A stretch of 56,003 nucleotides of DNA. Origin: a virus. How positions within the stretch are numbered: position 1 is the first letter of the stretch; each line of letters opens with the position of its first letter. Both the position numbers and the translations under genes were made by a program. A model generated the notes under the pieces. That model worked only from the letters and a program-made list of their open reading frames with translations. It was not told the DNA's origin and did no database searches. The stretch is taken from IMG/VR virus record IMGVR_UViG_3300020179_000039, positions 1-56,003 of that record; one strand, 5' to 3'. Shown piece after piece: positions 1 to 9,602 of the stretch.

Positions 1-169
1 AAAGAGGCATTTCTACCTTCTGTGTCATTGCCCACAAGTCTACAGGACCCAAATCCATGGGTTCTGCACTCTTGAGCATGTTCACCAGGTGGTAGCTGTC
101 CACGTGAGAGCTAACTTTATAGCTAGTGTCTCTCAGGAATAGACCATTGTTAAGAACAGGTGTACTCAT
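1..169 (-). CDS. Probable major capsid protein, N-terminus (partial)
   Basis: This is an open minus-strand frame that starts at an ATG ending at base 169 and runs off the left edge, leaving 56 visible residues that begin MSTPVLNNGLFLRD. The visible part has no diagnostic motif. The capsid call rests on position: it directly follows the scaffold-like, portal and terminase genes on the same strand, and in crAss-like phages the major capsid protein lies next to portal and terminase. The codons are GC-richer than those of the neighbours (CTG, CTC, GTG, AAG), as expected for a very highly expressed virion protein. Another virion protein remains possible. Confidence 0.6.
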   Translation of the reverse strand, partial: MSTPVLNNGLFLRDTSYKVSSHVDSYHLVNMLKSAEPMDLGPVDLWAMTQKVEMPL

Positions 170-212
170 TTTTGAAAGGGTTTTAGGATTAAATTGTTAT
201 TTTGTTAAAGGT

Positions 213-1457
213 TTAACTTCTTCTGAATATGTTTGACGGACGAGGAATTTTTCTTCCGGCTTTTTCTTCTTTTTCGTCAGCTACTGTTCCTGCAATTTTT
301 CTTGCCTCTTCAGATTTCAGCTTTCGAACTGTATCTTGTGTTGCTTGATTCTTTGCTTGTTGACGAATCTGATCTTTATAAGCATCAGGATCTGCTAACA
401 ACCAAAGCGCTTCAGCAACTAAATCATATCTAGGTTCTTGGAATTGGTATTTCTCAAGGAGGTGTCCTAGTAGATTTGTTTGCTTACCCGACATAGATTG
501 ATATTTGGCATCAGTCAATTCTGAGAACAAGAATGTTTGTGTACGCTTATCGATTTTTACACCATTTAAGTCACCAACTTTCAGCGTTTCGTATACATTA
601 TTCATGTAATCACGAGCAGCTTTTTCTTGTTGCTTTTTGTATTGCTCTTGACGCTGAATCTGCTCTTCAAGAATTTCTTCTTGCATTTTTTCAAGTTTGG
701 GTTTGAAACTTCCCGCTTTTTTCTCAAGCGTTCCAAAGTCTTCCCATTCTTTAATTTGCTCTTCAATATCTGTGTCACTTCCAAAATTGGTTGCTCTCAA
801 ATATTGACGTACCACATGATGAGCATCTGCTTCAGGATCAAAAGACTTAGTCTCTTCAACTTGAGCTAGTGCTCTGAACAAACCTTTAATGTCTGTTCCA
901 CCATTTGCTACGTAACGAGCTGCATATTGCAGTTCATCGGGTAGTGATTCAAAGAACTCTTTAGGAGTTTGATCTCTAATCGCTTTTTCGCGCTCTTGGA
1001 AATTTGCTTCAATAAGCTCTTTCCAGTCTTTCATAGAGTACTCCTCTAATTTTTTATCATCTTCAAAGGGGATGATAAGACCCTCTTCAATCAACTTAGC
1101 GAATGTTTCAACCATTCCGCTTTTGTTAACTTTTTTTCTTCCAGCTTTTGAATCAGCTTCGTCTGATTCATCCTCATCGGAAGGATTCAAATCATCCAAA
1201 ACATCATCTGTGTTAATTGGATCTTTTTTATCATCTGCTGAATCATTTTTCTTGTCATCAGCAGGTTCATTTTTTTCATCATCTTCAAGAAAACTCATAT
1301 CAACTGCTGCATTTCTTGAAAAGAGACTTGGTTTTTTTGCATCACTTCTACCATCTCCGGTTAATACATCCTCTGCACTTGGCATAGGAAGAAAATCATC
1401 GATGTCAGAGAGCGTTACAGATTCTACATTTGTAGATTGGTTTTTGTCTGTAGCCAT
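213..1457 (-). CDS. Acidic scaffold-like or capsid-associated protein
   Basis: This 414-residue protein lies between portal and the probable capsid gene, the usual place for a scaffold or capsid cargo protein. Residues 1-110 are low complexity and very acidic, with imperfect ADDKK/DDKK repeats around residues 65-80. The middle and the C-terminal part (about residues 115-400) are helical and rich in E, K and Q, including a probable coiled coil near 255-285. The tail is basic (KIPRPSNIFRRS). Charged, helical, disordered proteins of this size are typical scaffolds. No protease motif was seen. The function is inferred from position and composition only. Confidence 0.6.
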   Translation of the reverse strand: MATDKNQSTNVESVTLSDIDDFLPMPSAEDVLTGDGRSDAKKPSLFSRNAAVDMSFLEDDEKNEPADDKKNDSADDKKDPINTDDVLDDLNPSDEDESDEADSKAGRKKVNKSGMVETFAKLIEEGLIIPFEDDKKLEEYSMKDWKELIEANFQEREKAIRDQTPKEFFESLPDELQYAARYVANGGTDIKGLFRALAQVEETKSFDPEADAHHVVRQYLRATNFGSDTDIEEQIKEWEDFGTLEKKAGSFKPKLEKMQEEILEEQIQRQEQYKKQQEKAARDYMNNVYETLKVGDLNGVKIDKRTQTFLFSELTDAKYQSMSGKQTNLLGHLLEKYQFQEPRYDLVAEALWLLADPDAYKDQIRQQAKNQATQDTVRKLKSEEARKIAGTVADEKEEKAGRKIPRPSNIFRRS

Positions 1458-1597
1458 AATTTAAAGTGTTGGTTTCTTTGTTGTTCTACATTAATAATCT
1501 ACACATTATAATTTATTTCTAAACTTTTGAAAGTTAGTTTTAGAAAAGAATGTGTGACATTTTTGGGATTATATCGCTAACGTATTTTTAGCTTTTA

Positions 1598-4315
1598 TCA
1601 ATCTTTCTTATCAAAGCGGTTTTTATTAGTCTTTGCGACCTCTACTTGCTTCTGAGCGATCTCTTTTCTTGCTTGTAACTCTTGTCTTTGCAAATCAAGT
1701 TTTTGCTGATCAATTGCGTTCTTTGCAACAGATGCTTCACGACGCATATTTAATTCTTGATCCGCACGATCTTTTTTATCTAAATAATCAAGAGTATCTC
1801 TAAAGTCAGATTGACTATTCTTATCAAGATCAACCATAGCACCATACCCAGCAGATCTAATCTCAGCAACTCGTACATCATTGTCACGCTCAAGCTGCGC
1901 TTGTTCTGCTTTGTATTGTTGCTCTGCCATTAAACGCTTATCAAGACCTTCTTGCTTCATACGCTCAATTTCTTGCATTTGCTGCATTTCTTGTTGCTTA
2001 GCTTTAGTAGTCTTCTCTTCAATACCTTTAAGGGTATGGCTAATTTCAGCAAGAGAATCGGCTTGAACAAGCTTACCAAGATCATAAATAGAAGCGCCTG
2101 AAGTATTGTTACTTAAAGCAAGCTGACGTATTTGCTCCATTATCTGTTTTTGATTCACCTTTGTTGTAACAAAGATGTTAAGATCTCTAGCAAGCATTTC
2201 AGTACCGCTCATTTCAAAATTCACCTTTTCATCCATTCCTGTCATATACTGAAGACGAACAGAAGGTTTATGTGAATGATAGTATTGCGCAAGATCTGTA
2301 CGCATCTGATGAACTCTGGGCATCAAATACTCAGAATGCTGAATAAAATAAGTTTCAGTTTGTGAATAAGAATTATTTACAGCTTGCTGAATTCCTTGAG
2401 CAGTTTCCTGAGCATTAACAGCACCAAGACGTTGAGGTGAAATACCAATAGTTTCAAATGCTTGTGATTTAAAATAATTTGCTAGTTGAATTCTAGACAT
2501 CAAACGTTGTGTTTGTTCTAAATTCAACACTTGATAATGCTGAAAATTAAGTGCATTTTCAGTATTTGTAATAGAAGTATCCAGAGGCAACATCTGGAAA
2601 GACTTCATTGCTACATAAGCTTTTGCAAAATTGTTCTGTCCCCAGTCTTCACCCATTGATTGACGAGGTAAAGCATTTTGATCAAGCATAATAACAGTAC
2701 CCAGCTCGTCAATAAGAATATCTGCAATCTGATTATTTACAAGATTATAACCAATCTGAAAAGGTTTCATCTTATCCACAAGAGCTACTGAACGACTGTT
2801 TCTATCTGAGAAAACAGAACCTTCTACGGGTAGCTTACATCCGTATGGTGTAAAGTCACCTTTAAATTGGAATTTTACAGGTTTTACGTTAAGATAAATA
2901 GGTGCAAGTCCCGTTGCATCTGCATTACCATAAAAAGTAGGTCTATTAGGTCCAATTTTAAGTCCTCCCCAAACCTCATTAATCCAGATCCACTCAACGT
3001 GTTCACCATAGACTAAGTTATCTGCTGTCTTTCTTTTAACAACAGATGTGTCATACATGGGTTTAGTTGTTACTTTGAAGTTCTCATCCACAATCATTTT
3101 AATTTCGCTACCGTCATCTTCAATACGTGTCAAATAACCAAGCATACGCTGAGATTTCCAATAAACAGTAGTAACTCTTAAAAGATTTGTAGTACCATAA
3201 TCATAAAGGTCCTCGGATTCTTCCAAGATTTGTGTGATCACATCGTCACCTTGTCCAAGGAAGCGGTCGTTAACACTGACGAACTGACGGTAACCCAATG
3301 ACGGACCTTCTGTATTCCATTTGTGAGAACGTGTAGCATCGTAAAAAGTACCATCGTTTTGATATCCTGAAATTGCATAACCGGCTGCTTTAACGGGATA
3401 GATTGCTTCTAACGATCTCAGTTGCTCTTCAGTCATCATATAACCATATTTGTCAATGATATCTGAAGGACTCATAAGATCTACTTTACCAGCCCAGTTA
3501 CCCTGTGAAATGTATCTTACTTCAGGTGATTTATGATAAAAAGTCAATACAGGATTCCACAATTCAATTTCGTAGTCATCCTCATTCATTTTAAAATGCC
3601 AGAACTCTCTATCGGTAATAAGCATATCCTTGAAAGCCATGTTCTCAAGTTCTTTCAATTTAAAACGCTCTTCATCAACAAGATGCTGATGCATAGCCCA
3701 TTGCTCAATCATTGAGCGATAGTCTTTTTTAAAGTATGCTTCAATTTCGGGTAAAGACTTAAGATTTTCAGGATTTAAAGCTTGTTGAGCTTCTTCAGAA
3801 TCCATTTGCATTCCTTGTGCCATCAGCATTTCCATCATCTTTGCTTCAGCATGAGATAATAGATATTGCTCTACCATAAGACGCTTCTCTTCAAGCATTT
3901 CATTATAAGAGATCTCATCAACAGCACGATACATTATCCGGTCATTACGTTTAGCAAATTCACCGGACAGGACATTAATCACATTAGGAATGATTGGGAA
4001 AAACTTAAGCTCTAAAGCCGACTCATCAGTCTTTGTGAGAATATTGATAAGATCCGCCTGTTCATTATCTTCTTCAATAATGTAGTCAGTCTTATCAATT
4101 ACACCATTCGCAAGCTTATAGTTTTTGAGAAGTTTACGGGCGTTTCTTCGAATCTGCTTAAGTCCTTGCATTTCATACCAGTCCATATTCCAAGCACCCC
4201 ATTCTTCTGTTTTGTCTTTTGTAGACAAAAACTGTATGGGTTGAGTAATTGTACCCAACCGATTATATTCAGCTTTAGCGCCGTTTTTTATCTGTAATGC
4301 ATTAAATATTTGCAT
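1598..4315 (-). CDS. Portal protein
   Basis: This 905-residue protein sits immediately downstream of the large terminase and upstream of the scaffold-like gene. It would form the dodecameric portal ring at the capsid vertex through which DNA is packaged and ejected. Portals of crAss-like phages are unusually long, and this length fits that group and exceeds most siphovirus portals. The body is mixed alpha/beta with many aromatic residues. The last ~135 residues are a strongly charged Q/E/K/R coiled coil (runs such as EMQQMQEIERMKQE), as expected for a portal crown or barrel helix. The start is followed by MQIFNALQIK. Identification rests on size and gene order. Confidence 0.8.
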   Translation of the reverse strand: MQIFNALQIKNGAKAEYNRLGTITQPIQFLSTKDKTEEWGAWNMDWYEMQGLKQIRRNARKLLKNYKLANGVIDKTDYIIEEDNEQADLINILTKTDESALELKFFPIIPNVINVLSGEFAKRNDRIMYRAVDEISYNEMLEEKRLMVEQYLLSHAEAKMMEMLMAQGMQMDSEEAQQALNPENLKSLPEIEAYFKKDYRSMIEQWAMHQHLVDEERFKLKELENMAFKDMLITDREFWHFKMNEDDYEIELWNPVLTFYHKSPEVRYISQGNWAGKVDLMSPSDIIDKYGYMMTEEQLRSLEAIYPVKAAGYAISGYQNDGTFYDATRSHKWNTEGPSLGYRQFVSVNDRFLGQGDDVITQILEESEDLYDYGTTNLLRVTTVYWKSQRMLGYLTRIEDDGSEIKMIVDENFKVTTKPMYDTSVVKRKTADNLVYGEHVEWIWINEVWGGLKIGPNRPTFYGNADATGLAPIYLNVKPVKFQFKGDFTPYGCKLPVEGSVFSDRNSRSVALVDKMKPFQIGYNLVNNQIADILIDELGTVIMLDQNALPRQSMGEDWGQNNFAKAYVAMKSFQMLPLDTSITNTENALNFQHYQVLNLEQTQRLMSRIQLANYFKSQAFETIGISPQRLGAVNAQETAQGIQQAVNNSYSQTETYFIQHSEYLMPRVHQMRTDLAQYYHSHKPSVRLQYMTGMDEKVNFEMSGTEMLARDLNIFVTTKVNQKQIMEQIRQLALSNNTSGASIYDLGKLVQADSLAEISHTLKGIEEKTTKAKQQEMQQMQEIERMKQEGLDKRLMAEQQYKAEQAQLERDNDVRVAEIRSAGYGAMVDLDKNSQSDFRDTLDYLDKKDRADQELNMRREASVAKNAIDQQKLDLQRQELQARKEIAQKQVEVAKTNKNRFDKKD

Positions 4316-4336
4316 CTTTCATAGGATTAATGTCTA

Positions 4337-6544
4337 TTATCGAAAGTTCTTAAACGGGTTCCTAGGCTTTCCTGAGCTTAAAGTAGTGTTTCTGGAACCT
4401 CCAATATGCCTAAAGGGACTCATGTTTAAGTTACTATTTTTTGGTGATTTCTCCAAATTGGTGTTCTCATACTCAGTTTTTCTAGCGTAACCTCGGTTAG
4501 AGTGTTGTATTTTAGAAAAAGCAACAAGTGCTGCAAAGCTAACCAAGCGGTCAACGTTCAAACCTTCCCTATATGCTTGCATCTCTTTAAGCAGCATTGG
4601 GTCCGGAATTCTCTCTATACCATATGTTGTCTTTACAATTTCCCCGTCACTTTTTGTGACGTGATCCAGTTCTTCCGTCAAAAAAGAAACTGCATAACTC
4701 AAAAGGTGCGTTTTAAATATACTACCAACATTACGCCATCCATATTCCTGGAAGACGTTTGTATTTGCACCTAAGTCCTTAAGAAAAAGAATTTGATTTT
4801 TGGGTACAAGATATCGCTGTTTTCTTCGAGCTATCATATGCTGAATAAACAACGAAATGTTATTTTCGACAATAGTCCAAGCATTGTACCACTCAATTAT
4901 ATTTTCTAATCTCTCATGGGTTTTGTTTAAGTCATCAAATCTCCCACACCATACAGCAACTACCTTATCACGTTCAACATGACTTTCAACAGAACCATCA
5001 CTTTTCTTCTTGGTAATTTCTACAGGGGTTTTGTAGACAATTATCGAGCACAGTGAATCTGATGTAGTTGTTTTACCTTCAGATACAGGGTCAACGGAAG
5101 CATAATACATTCCAAAAGTAGGATCTTCAACAGGTCGCTCATATACTACAATTGTACCTTCCTTGTCAGTAGTCTTTGGAGAAAGCGGAAATTCACTAAT
5201 CGGCAGTTTTCGCGATTCGCGAACAGTGATCTTGCCATTTTCGTCTTTGTATAAATCTACATGTTCAGTATAATATTCTCTTTCTTCAATTCTTCTTAAC
5301 TGTGCATTTACCAAATGTAATGGAAATATTGAAACCTTTCTGTTTGCAAAAGCCTCTTCAATGTTAATAGGTTTCTGCGAAATACGGAGTTGATAATCTT
5401 GAGCTTTAAGTTTTTTCTTCCAATCTTTACGCTCTTTAATAATCATTTCTAAGGCTTGCTCAATAAGAGAGTTACCGAATTCGTCAATACATGGTAACAT
5501 TGACCATTGTTCAGGAATAAACAAACCACATTCAGCGTATTCCCAGTTTTCATTAAGCAGATTAGTACCGACTGCAAGAATATCTTTTGAGTCAGGTTGC
5601 AGAATCATTTCTTTTAACGGTTCGCACTGATCCAAATCACCGACAGAACCTGCAGCTACAAACATCCCTGTATAAATCATACCAGACTTTAATGCTGGTA
5701 AAAGATACTCCATAGTTTTATCCATGTTTGGAGCAATACCAGCCTCCTCATGAAAGAACAGATTACAAGGACCACCGACACCGTTTGTAGGATCTTTGTC
5801 AAGTGATAAACCAATAATCACAGAGTTAAGACCTACGTCTTTCTTTCTTCCACCAGCATTCACTTCAATCTTCTGTTGCCAGTTAAGAATTTTATCAGGA
5901 TTACAAGGTCTGTACCAAGCGGTATGTTGATTCAAGAAGTTTCTGTATTCCTCCATAAATCTCCATGTCCCCTTTTCATTAATGTAATCTTTTAATGACC
6001 CTGCCATTTTATTGATAGACCCTTCTTCAAACCAGAAGTTATTAATCATCTTAGCGGCATGAAAATAAGAAGATGCAATCTGACGTTTTTTAAGAATTGC
6101 GACATGCTTGTAACTATATTTTGCAATGTCTTCATAAAGAGCCATATGATATTGTGCATCTCGAATATCAGGAAATGTAAATTTTCCCTGCTCTTTGTTG
6201 TAAATAGGTAAAAAGTTTAACCACATATAGTAGTCTCTTGTAAGATACCATACCTTACCAAGAGGACTTTTATATATTACACCCTTTCTACATTTTTCTT
6301 TTTCACAATTCCAATAGTCAATAAAATCTTTACTACGAAATGGTGCAGCACAATACACCTTCTGATGATTAAACTTTTTAGCTTGATCATTAAAAAGTCG
6401 TGTAGTTTCATCAAACGCATACTGTCCGGGTTCCTTAAAAATTGATTTAAGGAAATTTACAAAGTGTTCGCGAGTAGAATAACTAGTAGTACTCCATTCA
6501 CCAACAGATGCATCATAGGTTGGTATGTCAATAAATGCTTCCAA
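4337..6544 (-). CDS. terL: Terminase large subunit
   Basis: This 735-residue packaging motor pumps DNA into the procapsid by ATP hydrolysis and cuts the concatemer. The N-terminal ATPase half has a deviant Walker A region (KKRQIASSYFHAA, near residue 152) and a Walker B-like NLFFHEEAG near residue 262, with His in place of the usual Asp. The C-terminal RNase H-like nuclease half begins at MYYASVDPVSEGKT (near residue 480), which supplies the first metal-binding Asp. A second acidic motif is plausible near KDLGANTN. It lies 21 bases upstream of portal on the same strand, in the expected order. No small terminase is recognisable nearby. Confidence 0.85.
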   Translation of the reverse strand: MEAFIDIPTYDASVGEWSTTSYSTREHFVNFLKSIFKEPGQYAFDETTRLFNDQAKKFNHQKVYCAAPFRSKDFIDYWNCEKEKCRKGVIYKSPLGKVWYLTRDYYMWLNFLPIYNKEQGKFTFPDIRDAQYHMALYEDIAKYSYKHVAILKKRQIASSYFHAAKMINNFWFEEGSINKMAGSLKDYINEKGTWRFMEEYRNFLNQHTAWYRPCNPDKILNWQQKIEVNAGGRKKDVGLNSVIIGLSLDKDPTNGVGGPCNLFFHEEAGIAPNMDKTMEYLLPALKSGMIYTGMFVAAGSVGDLDQCEPLKEMILQPDSKDILAVGTNLLNENWEYAECGLFIPEQWSMLPCIDEFGNSLIEQALEMIIKERKDWKKKLKAQDYQLRISQKPINIEEAFANRKVSIFPLHLVNAQLRRIEEREYYTEHVDLYKDENGKITVRESRKLPISEFPLSPKTTDKEGTIVVYERPVEDPTFGMYYASVDPVSEGKTTTSDSLCSIIVYKTPVEITKKKSDGSVESHVERDKVVAVWCGRFDDLNKTHERLENIIEWYNAWTIVENNISLFIQHMIARRKQRYLVPKNQILFLKDLGANTNVFQEYGWRNVGSIFKTHLLSYAVSFLTEELDHVTKSDGEIVKTTYGIERIPDPMLLKEMQAYREGLNVDRLVSFAALVAFSKIQHSNRGYARKTEYENTNLEKSPKNSNLNMSPFRHIGGSRNTTLSSGKPRNPFKNFR

Positions 6545-6547
6545 TTA

Positions 6548-6952
6548 TTATTCTTTAACAGCTAAATCAATAATTTCTTCAATAAATGAAGGATCACCTT
6601 CTGAAGTATTCACTACGTAAATCAAAGTTTTTATATCCTTTGATTTAACTACTGGATATTTAGTTTCACTACCATTCCAGTAAGCAGTATAATCTTCACG
6701 ATGAATTATTGACCAAAGTTGTGTATAAGGATTAAAATGGAATATCCAATTGTAAAACCCGTCGTTTAACATAAATTCTTCATTATTAATATTTTTATAC
6801 AAACTATAAAACCAAACACCAATGCTGTAAAAGAATGATGAAAATGACTCATTTTTCCATTTCAACATTGATATAAAAGATATCTGACAAAATATCCATC
6901 CTAGCTTTTCAGTAATAATATTTCTTATCCTATATAAATAGGTCATCATGGG
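6548..6952 (-). CDS. Unknown small protein beside terminase
   Basis: This is a 134-residue protein of unknown function that ends 3 bases before the terminase start. I place the start at the ATGATG overlapping the end of the upstream membrane-protein gene (MMTYLYRIRN). A longer frame reaching base 7003 would overlap that gene by over 70 bases. The N-terminal half is hydrophobic and aromatic (FCQISFISMLKW, FFYSIGVWFYSL) and may contain one or two membrane segments. The C-terminus is soluble and acidic (GDPSFIEEIIDLAVKE). Confidence 0.6.
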   Translation of the reverse strand, partial: PMMTYLYRIRNIITEKLGWIFCQISFISMLKWKNESFSSFFYSIGVWFYSLYKNINNEEFMLNDGFYNWIFHFNPYTQLWSIIHREDYTAYWNGSETKYPVVKSKDIKTLIYVVNTSEGDPSFIEEIIDLAVKE

Positions 6953-7166
6953 GATGTCTTTTATTTTTTTTAACCGACTTGCGCAATAAGATATATAGTC
7001 CAAAGAACAATCCCGAAACGCAATAGAAAATTATATCCGTAATCCAATAAGAACCTGTCAAGTCCATTACTAGTTTGAATAAAGCATCGAATCCAAAGGG
7101 GTTGAAAAACATTGCAATCATAAGTACTACTGTCGCCAACTTCTGTTTGTCTACTGTCACCTTCAT
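6930..7166 (-). CDS. Small two-segment membrane protein
   Basis: This 78-residue protein has two predicted transmembrane helices, about residues 10-32 (ATVVLMIAMFFNPFGFDALF) and 42-62 (ITDIIFYCVSGLFFGLYILL), followed by a basic tail (RKSVKKNKRHPHDDLFI). Its size and shape resemble holins, but the lysis cassette lies elsewhere at 46732-48579. It is embedded among virion and packaging genes, so a role in morphogenesis or ejection is as likely. Its end overlaps the next gene's ATG. Confidence 0.6.
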   Translation of the reverse strand: MKVTVDKQKLATVVLMIAMFFNPFGFDALFKLVMDLTGSYWITDIIFYCVSGLFFGLYILLRKSVKKNKRHPHDDLFI

Positions 7167-7193
7167 TACTCATATTTATTTCTTTTCGTTAAA

Positions 7194-7706
7194 CTATTGG
7201 TCATATGCAAGTTGCTGACCACCTCTTGCTGTACCTTTTTGCTCTTCCATGAGATCTTTATATGCACCTTTAAACGACATTCTTATTTGTTCAAATTTAG
7301 CTGCTGCATTTACTAGTGAGTTAATATTACCATCTCTACCGTGCTCAATAGGTGTATTTTCCATATATCTTGCCAATCTATCAAGCATTTGCTTTATACC
7401 CATGTATGCTCTATATGTAGGTGTCTCATATAATTTTTCACAAAACTTAATCGCGTCTCTTATAGCAATGTCTTCAGTTGAAAACTCTGCATTAACCTCT
7501 CTAAGTATAAGCTCTTCCTTATCATTCTCAATAATATCAAAGAAAGGATTCAACTCTGGATTAGGGCACGTCATATAAAAAACATATGCATAAATTGACA
7601 AATAATCTTCAGGATACTCGTCATATATTTTTTTAAGTGTTTCCAAAACAAAGCAATGCTCTGTGGGAACTACTGTACCATTTTGGATATCAAACAGCTT
7701 GACCAT
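7194..7706 (-). CDS. Conserved-block protein of unknown function
   Basis: This 170-residue soluble, mostly helical acidic protein has a Gln- and Gly-rich C-terminus (GTARGGQQLAYDQ). It overlaps the end of the nuclease gene at 7690 by 17 bases. No motif is recognisable. Its position between the nuclease and terminase genes suggests a role in head completion or connection, but nothing in the sequence proves this. Confidence 0.65.
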   Translation of the reverse strand: MVKLFDIQNGTVVPTEHCFVLETLKKIYDEYPEDYLSIYAYVFYMTCPNPELNPFFDIIENDKEELILREVNAEFSTEDIAIRDAIKFCEKLYETPTYRAYMGIKQMLDRLARYMENTPIEHGRDGNINSLVNAAAKFEQIRMSFKGAYKDLMEEQKGTARGGQQLAYDQ

Positions 7707-8547
7707 ACTTTTTTACTAATAGTTTTTCTTTGTTGTCCTGATAGTGTTTTAAAAGACTTACAACTTCATCTTTTAAATATGGTAATCTATATATCACCAC
7801 TTCTTTTACTTTTGGAAAACCTCTTTCATCATAGATAACAAGAGGAAAACCATTCTCATCTTTTTCATCCCTTTCTTCAAACATTATATGATGAATTGTA
7901 AGTTCACCGGGTTGAAGCTTTGGATTATGCTTTAGCACTATATACATGTATAAAGAAAGCTGAAGATTGTAATGATTTAAATTACAATCATCTAAATGTG
8001 AAACAGGATATTCCATTTTTTGTGAAATACCTTCCCAGTTACGATAACTTTCTTTTTTAATCTCTTTATTTGTCTTGTAGTCAGTAATATACACTTTACC
8101 GTTTGCTACTTCAACTAAATCACTTTGTCCACAAATACCAGCAGACTTTAAGTACACCATGTGTTCTGGATATATACCTTCTGTGAGTTTTTGATTAGGA
8201 GCTACTTTATATCCCTCAGCATCCACAATAGGTGCAACTATTGCTAATTCCGTATTGTATCGTACAATTGTATTACATCCAAGCAAATCATCTTCTCTTT
8301 GTTTATGATACCAGTTACCTAAAGATGTTGCACGGTCAGCTTCTTTTTTCCAAATAGCACGTATTTCTTCAGGTTTCATTCCGTACCATTTACTTTTAGC
8401 ATTGCGAGAAGACTTTTCAGAAATTGACTTTGGATCAAAAGGTTGCTTATAAAAACTTAAAAGTGATGTAGCACTTACCCACTTAATAGGATCTGACTTA
8501 TCAATTGAGTGATAAGAATGATCTGACTCGTTAAAAAATATTTCCAT
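7690..8547 (-). CDS. PD-(D/E)XK superfamily nuclease
   Basis: This 285-residue protein has the layout of RecB/Cas4-type PD-(D/E)XK nucleases. An N-terminal helical part (SATSLLSFYKQPFD) precedes the core, in which GQSDLVEV (near residue 140) supplies the motif II Asp and ITDYKTNK (near 155) the D-x-K catalytic motif. A following YNLQLSLYMYIV helix matches the QxxxY helix of this superfamily. It would cut or resect DNA. Its place in the packaging block suggests processing of replicated or packaged DNA. It is distinct from the RecE-like nuclease at 40598. Confidence 0.75.
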   Translation of the reverse strand: MEIFFNESDHSYHSIDKSDPIKWVSATSLLSFYKQPFDPKSISEKSSRNAKSKWYGMKPEEIRAIWKKEADRATSLGNWYHKQREDDLLGCNTIVRYNTELAIVAPIVDAEGYKVAPNQKLTEGIYPEHMVYLKSAGICGQSDLVEVANGKVYITDYKTNKEIKKESYRNWEGISQKMEYPVSHLDDCNLNHYNLQLSLYMYIVLKHNPKLQPGELTIHHIMFEERDEKDENGFPLVIYDERGFPKVKEVVIYRLPYLKDEVVSLLKHYQDNKEKLLVKKYGQAV

Positions 8548-8558
8548 AGGGTTTGGTT

Positions 8559-8867
8559 TTAAAGTCCTAATTTTTGTTCAAGCTTTTGAGCTTCTTCATC
8601 TGAAAGCTCTTCTCTCCATTTACCTATAGGACAACTGCTTGATAAGCTTCTAGTTTTCCAAAGAAGTTTGCAACCGCATTCACCACAACATGGCTGTGTA
8701 CCTGGTACAAAACACTTGTCACCTTTTCTATCAATATGCTCGCAACTGTCGCATATATACATTCTTTCACTAGCAATGGATTCAACATCTTCTGTAGTAA
8801 ATATTGAGTTCTTAATACCCTCAAATATTTGTCCTTTGTTCTTCCAAATTCGTATTACGCTGTTCAT
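8559..8867 (-). CDS. Small zinc-ribbon protein
   Basis: This 102-residue protein has a central Cys-rich stretch: CDSC, then KCFV, PCCGECGCKL and SSCPIGKW. The paired Cys motifs indicate one or two bound zinc ions. The N-terminus (about 35 residues) and the acidic C-terminus are helical. Its stop overlaps the ATG side of the IHF-like gene. Small zinc ribbons with a CPxGKW ending are common in phages, but their role is not established. Confidence 0.7.
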   Translation of the reverse strand: MNSVIRIWKNKGQIFEGIKNSIFTTEDVESIASERMYICDSCEHIDRKGDKCFVPGTQPCCGECGCKLLWKTRSLSSSCPIGKWREELSDEEAQKLEQKLGL

Positions 8868-9232
8868 CTTTTTTTTCTTTGGTTTTTTATTTCAGCTTTT
8901 TCCTGATCAAGAATAGCAACTTTTTCTTTTAAGTCTAAAAGTTTATCAAGTTGATCATACTTCTCTTTCAGGATACTATATTGTTGTAATGTCTTTGGTG
9001 CACCTATAGCTTCAATCAGTCTCTGAAGTCGAGCTATTTTATTTTCAAGTGACCAGGGTTTAACTACAAATGTTCCTAAATTGGGAACTTGAATATGCGT
9101 ATGTTTTACCTGAGACATTTGATTATGCACATATTTCCAATACTGTACAATAACCGAATCAACTAACTCCTGATTTAGATTAAGCTTTTCCGCTGTCTTC
9201 TTTACTATTGGGTTTCTCTTGGTTGGTTTCAA
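8864..9232 (-). CDS. IHF/HU-like DNA-bending protein
   Basis: This 122-residue protein has an N-terminal ~60 residues matching the IHF/HU fold. A two-helix part (VKKTAEKLNLNQELVDSVI) precedes the strand motif IQVPNLGTFVVKP, where IHF/HU proteins have V-x-L-x-x-x-G-x-F. The C-terminal half is a predicted coiled coil (LKEKYDQLDKLLDLKEK) ending in basic residues, which replaces the normal DNA-binding arms and is longer than in bacterial IHF. IHF-like subunits are a hallmark of crAss-like genomes. The first 17 codons overlap the end of the upstream gene in another frame. Confidence 0.75.
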   Translation of the reverse strand: MKPTKRNPIVKKTAEKLNLNQELVDSVIVQYWKYVHNQMSQVKHTHIQVPNLGTFVVKPWSLENKIARLQRLIEAIGAPKTLQQYSILKEKYDQLDKLLDLKEKVAILDQEKAEIKNQRKKR

Positions 9233-9602
9233 CTGCTAGAAAATTATAGTTTAGTAAAATGTTTCCTTTCTTTGCAACACTCAATGCATCTACAAGTCGG
9301 ATGATTTTTTTACCCTTCCTAGACTTTATTACGTATCCTCTCTTTTCAAGACTTACCATACGATTTCGCACGTTCTGTGAACGCACCTCTGGTTTTTCAG
9401 TATGCTTATATACAATACCAGAAGCACGATCACAGAATAGTCGTAGTTCAATTGGTCCCCATAAGCCCAACAATGTCAGAAGCTCCAAATCACTAGGAAC
9501 AATGTTCTCCTTTTTGAAGAACATTACTTCTGTAATGATTTGGTACTTTACCAGATCGTAGTGATCCAGTCTTACCTTTTTTGTTATTTTGTTTACTTCC
9601 AT
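9180..9602 (-). CDS. Unknown protein, possible winged-helix
   Basis: This 140-residue protein has a basic, helical N-terminus and a segment RNRMVSLEKRGYVIKSRKGKKIIRLV (about residues 80-106) that reads like the recognition helix and wing of a winged-helix DNA-binding domain. The C-terminal tail is polar (TNQEKPNSKEDSGKA) and is encoded in the 53 bases that also encode the start of the IHF-like protein. A DNA- or capsid-associated role is possible. The fold call is only suggestive. Confidence 0.6.
   Translation of the reverse strand: MEVNKITKKVRLDHYDLVKYQIITEVMFFKKENIVPSDLELLTLLGLWGPIELRLFCDRASGIVYKHTEKPEVRSQNVRNRMVSLEKRGYVIKSRKGKKIIRLVDALSVAKKGNILLNYNFLAVETNQEKPNSKEDSGKA

Noticed and set aside
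6970-7173. Minus-strand frame of 67 codons overlapping the membrane-protein gene
   Set aside because: It is a shadow in another frame; the 78-residue frame has clear membrane helices and proper spacing.
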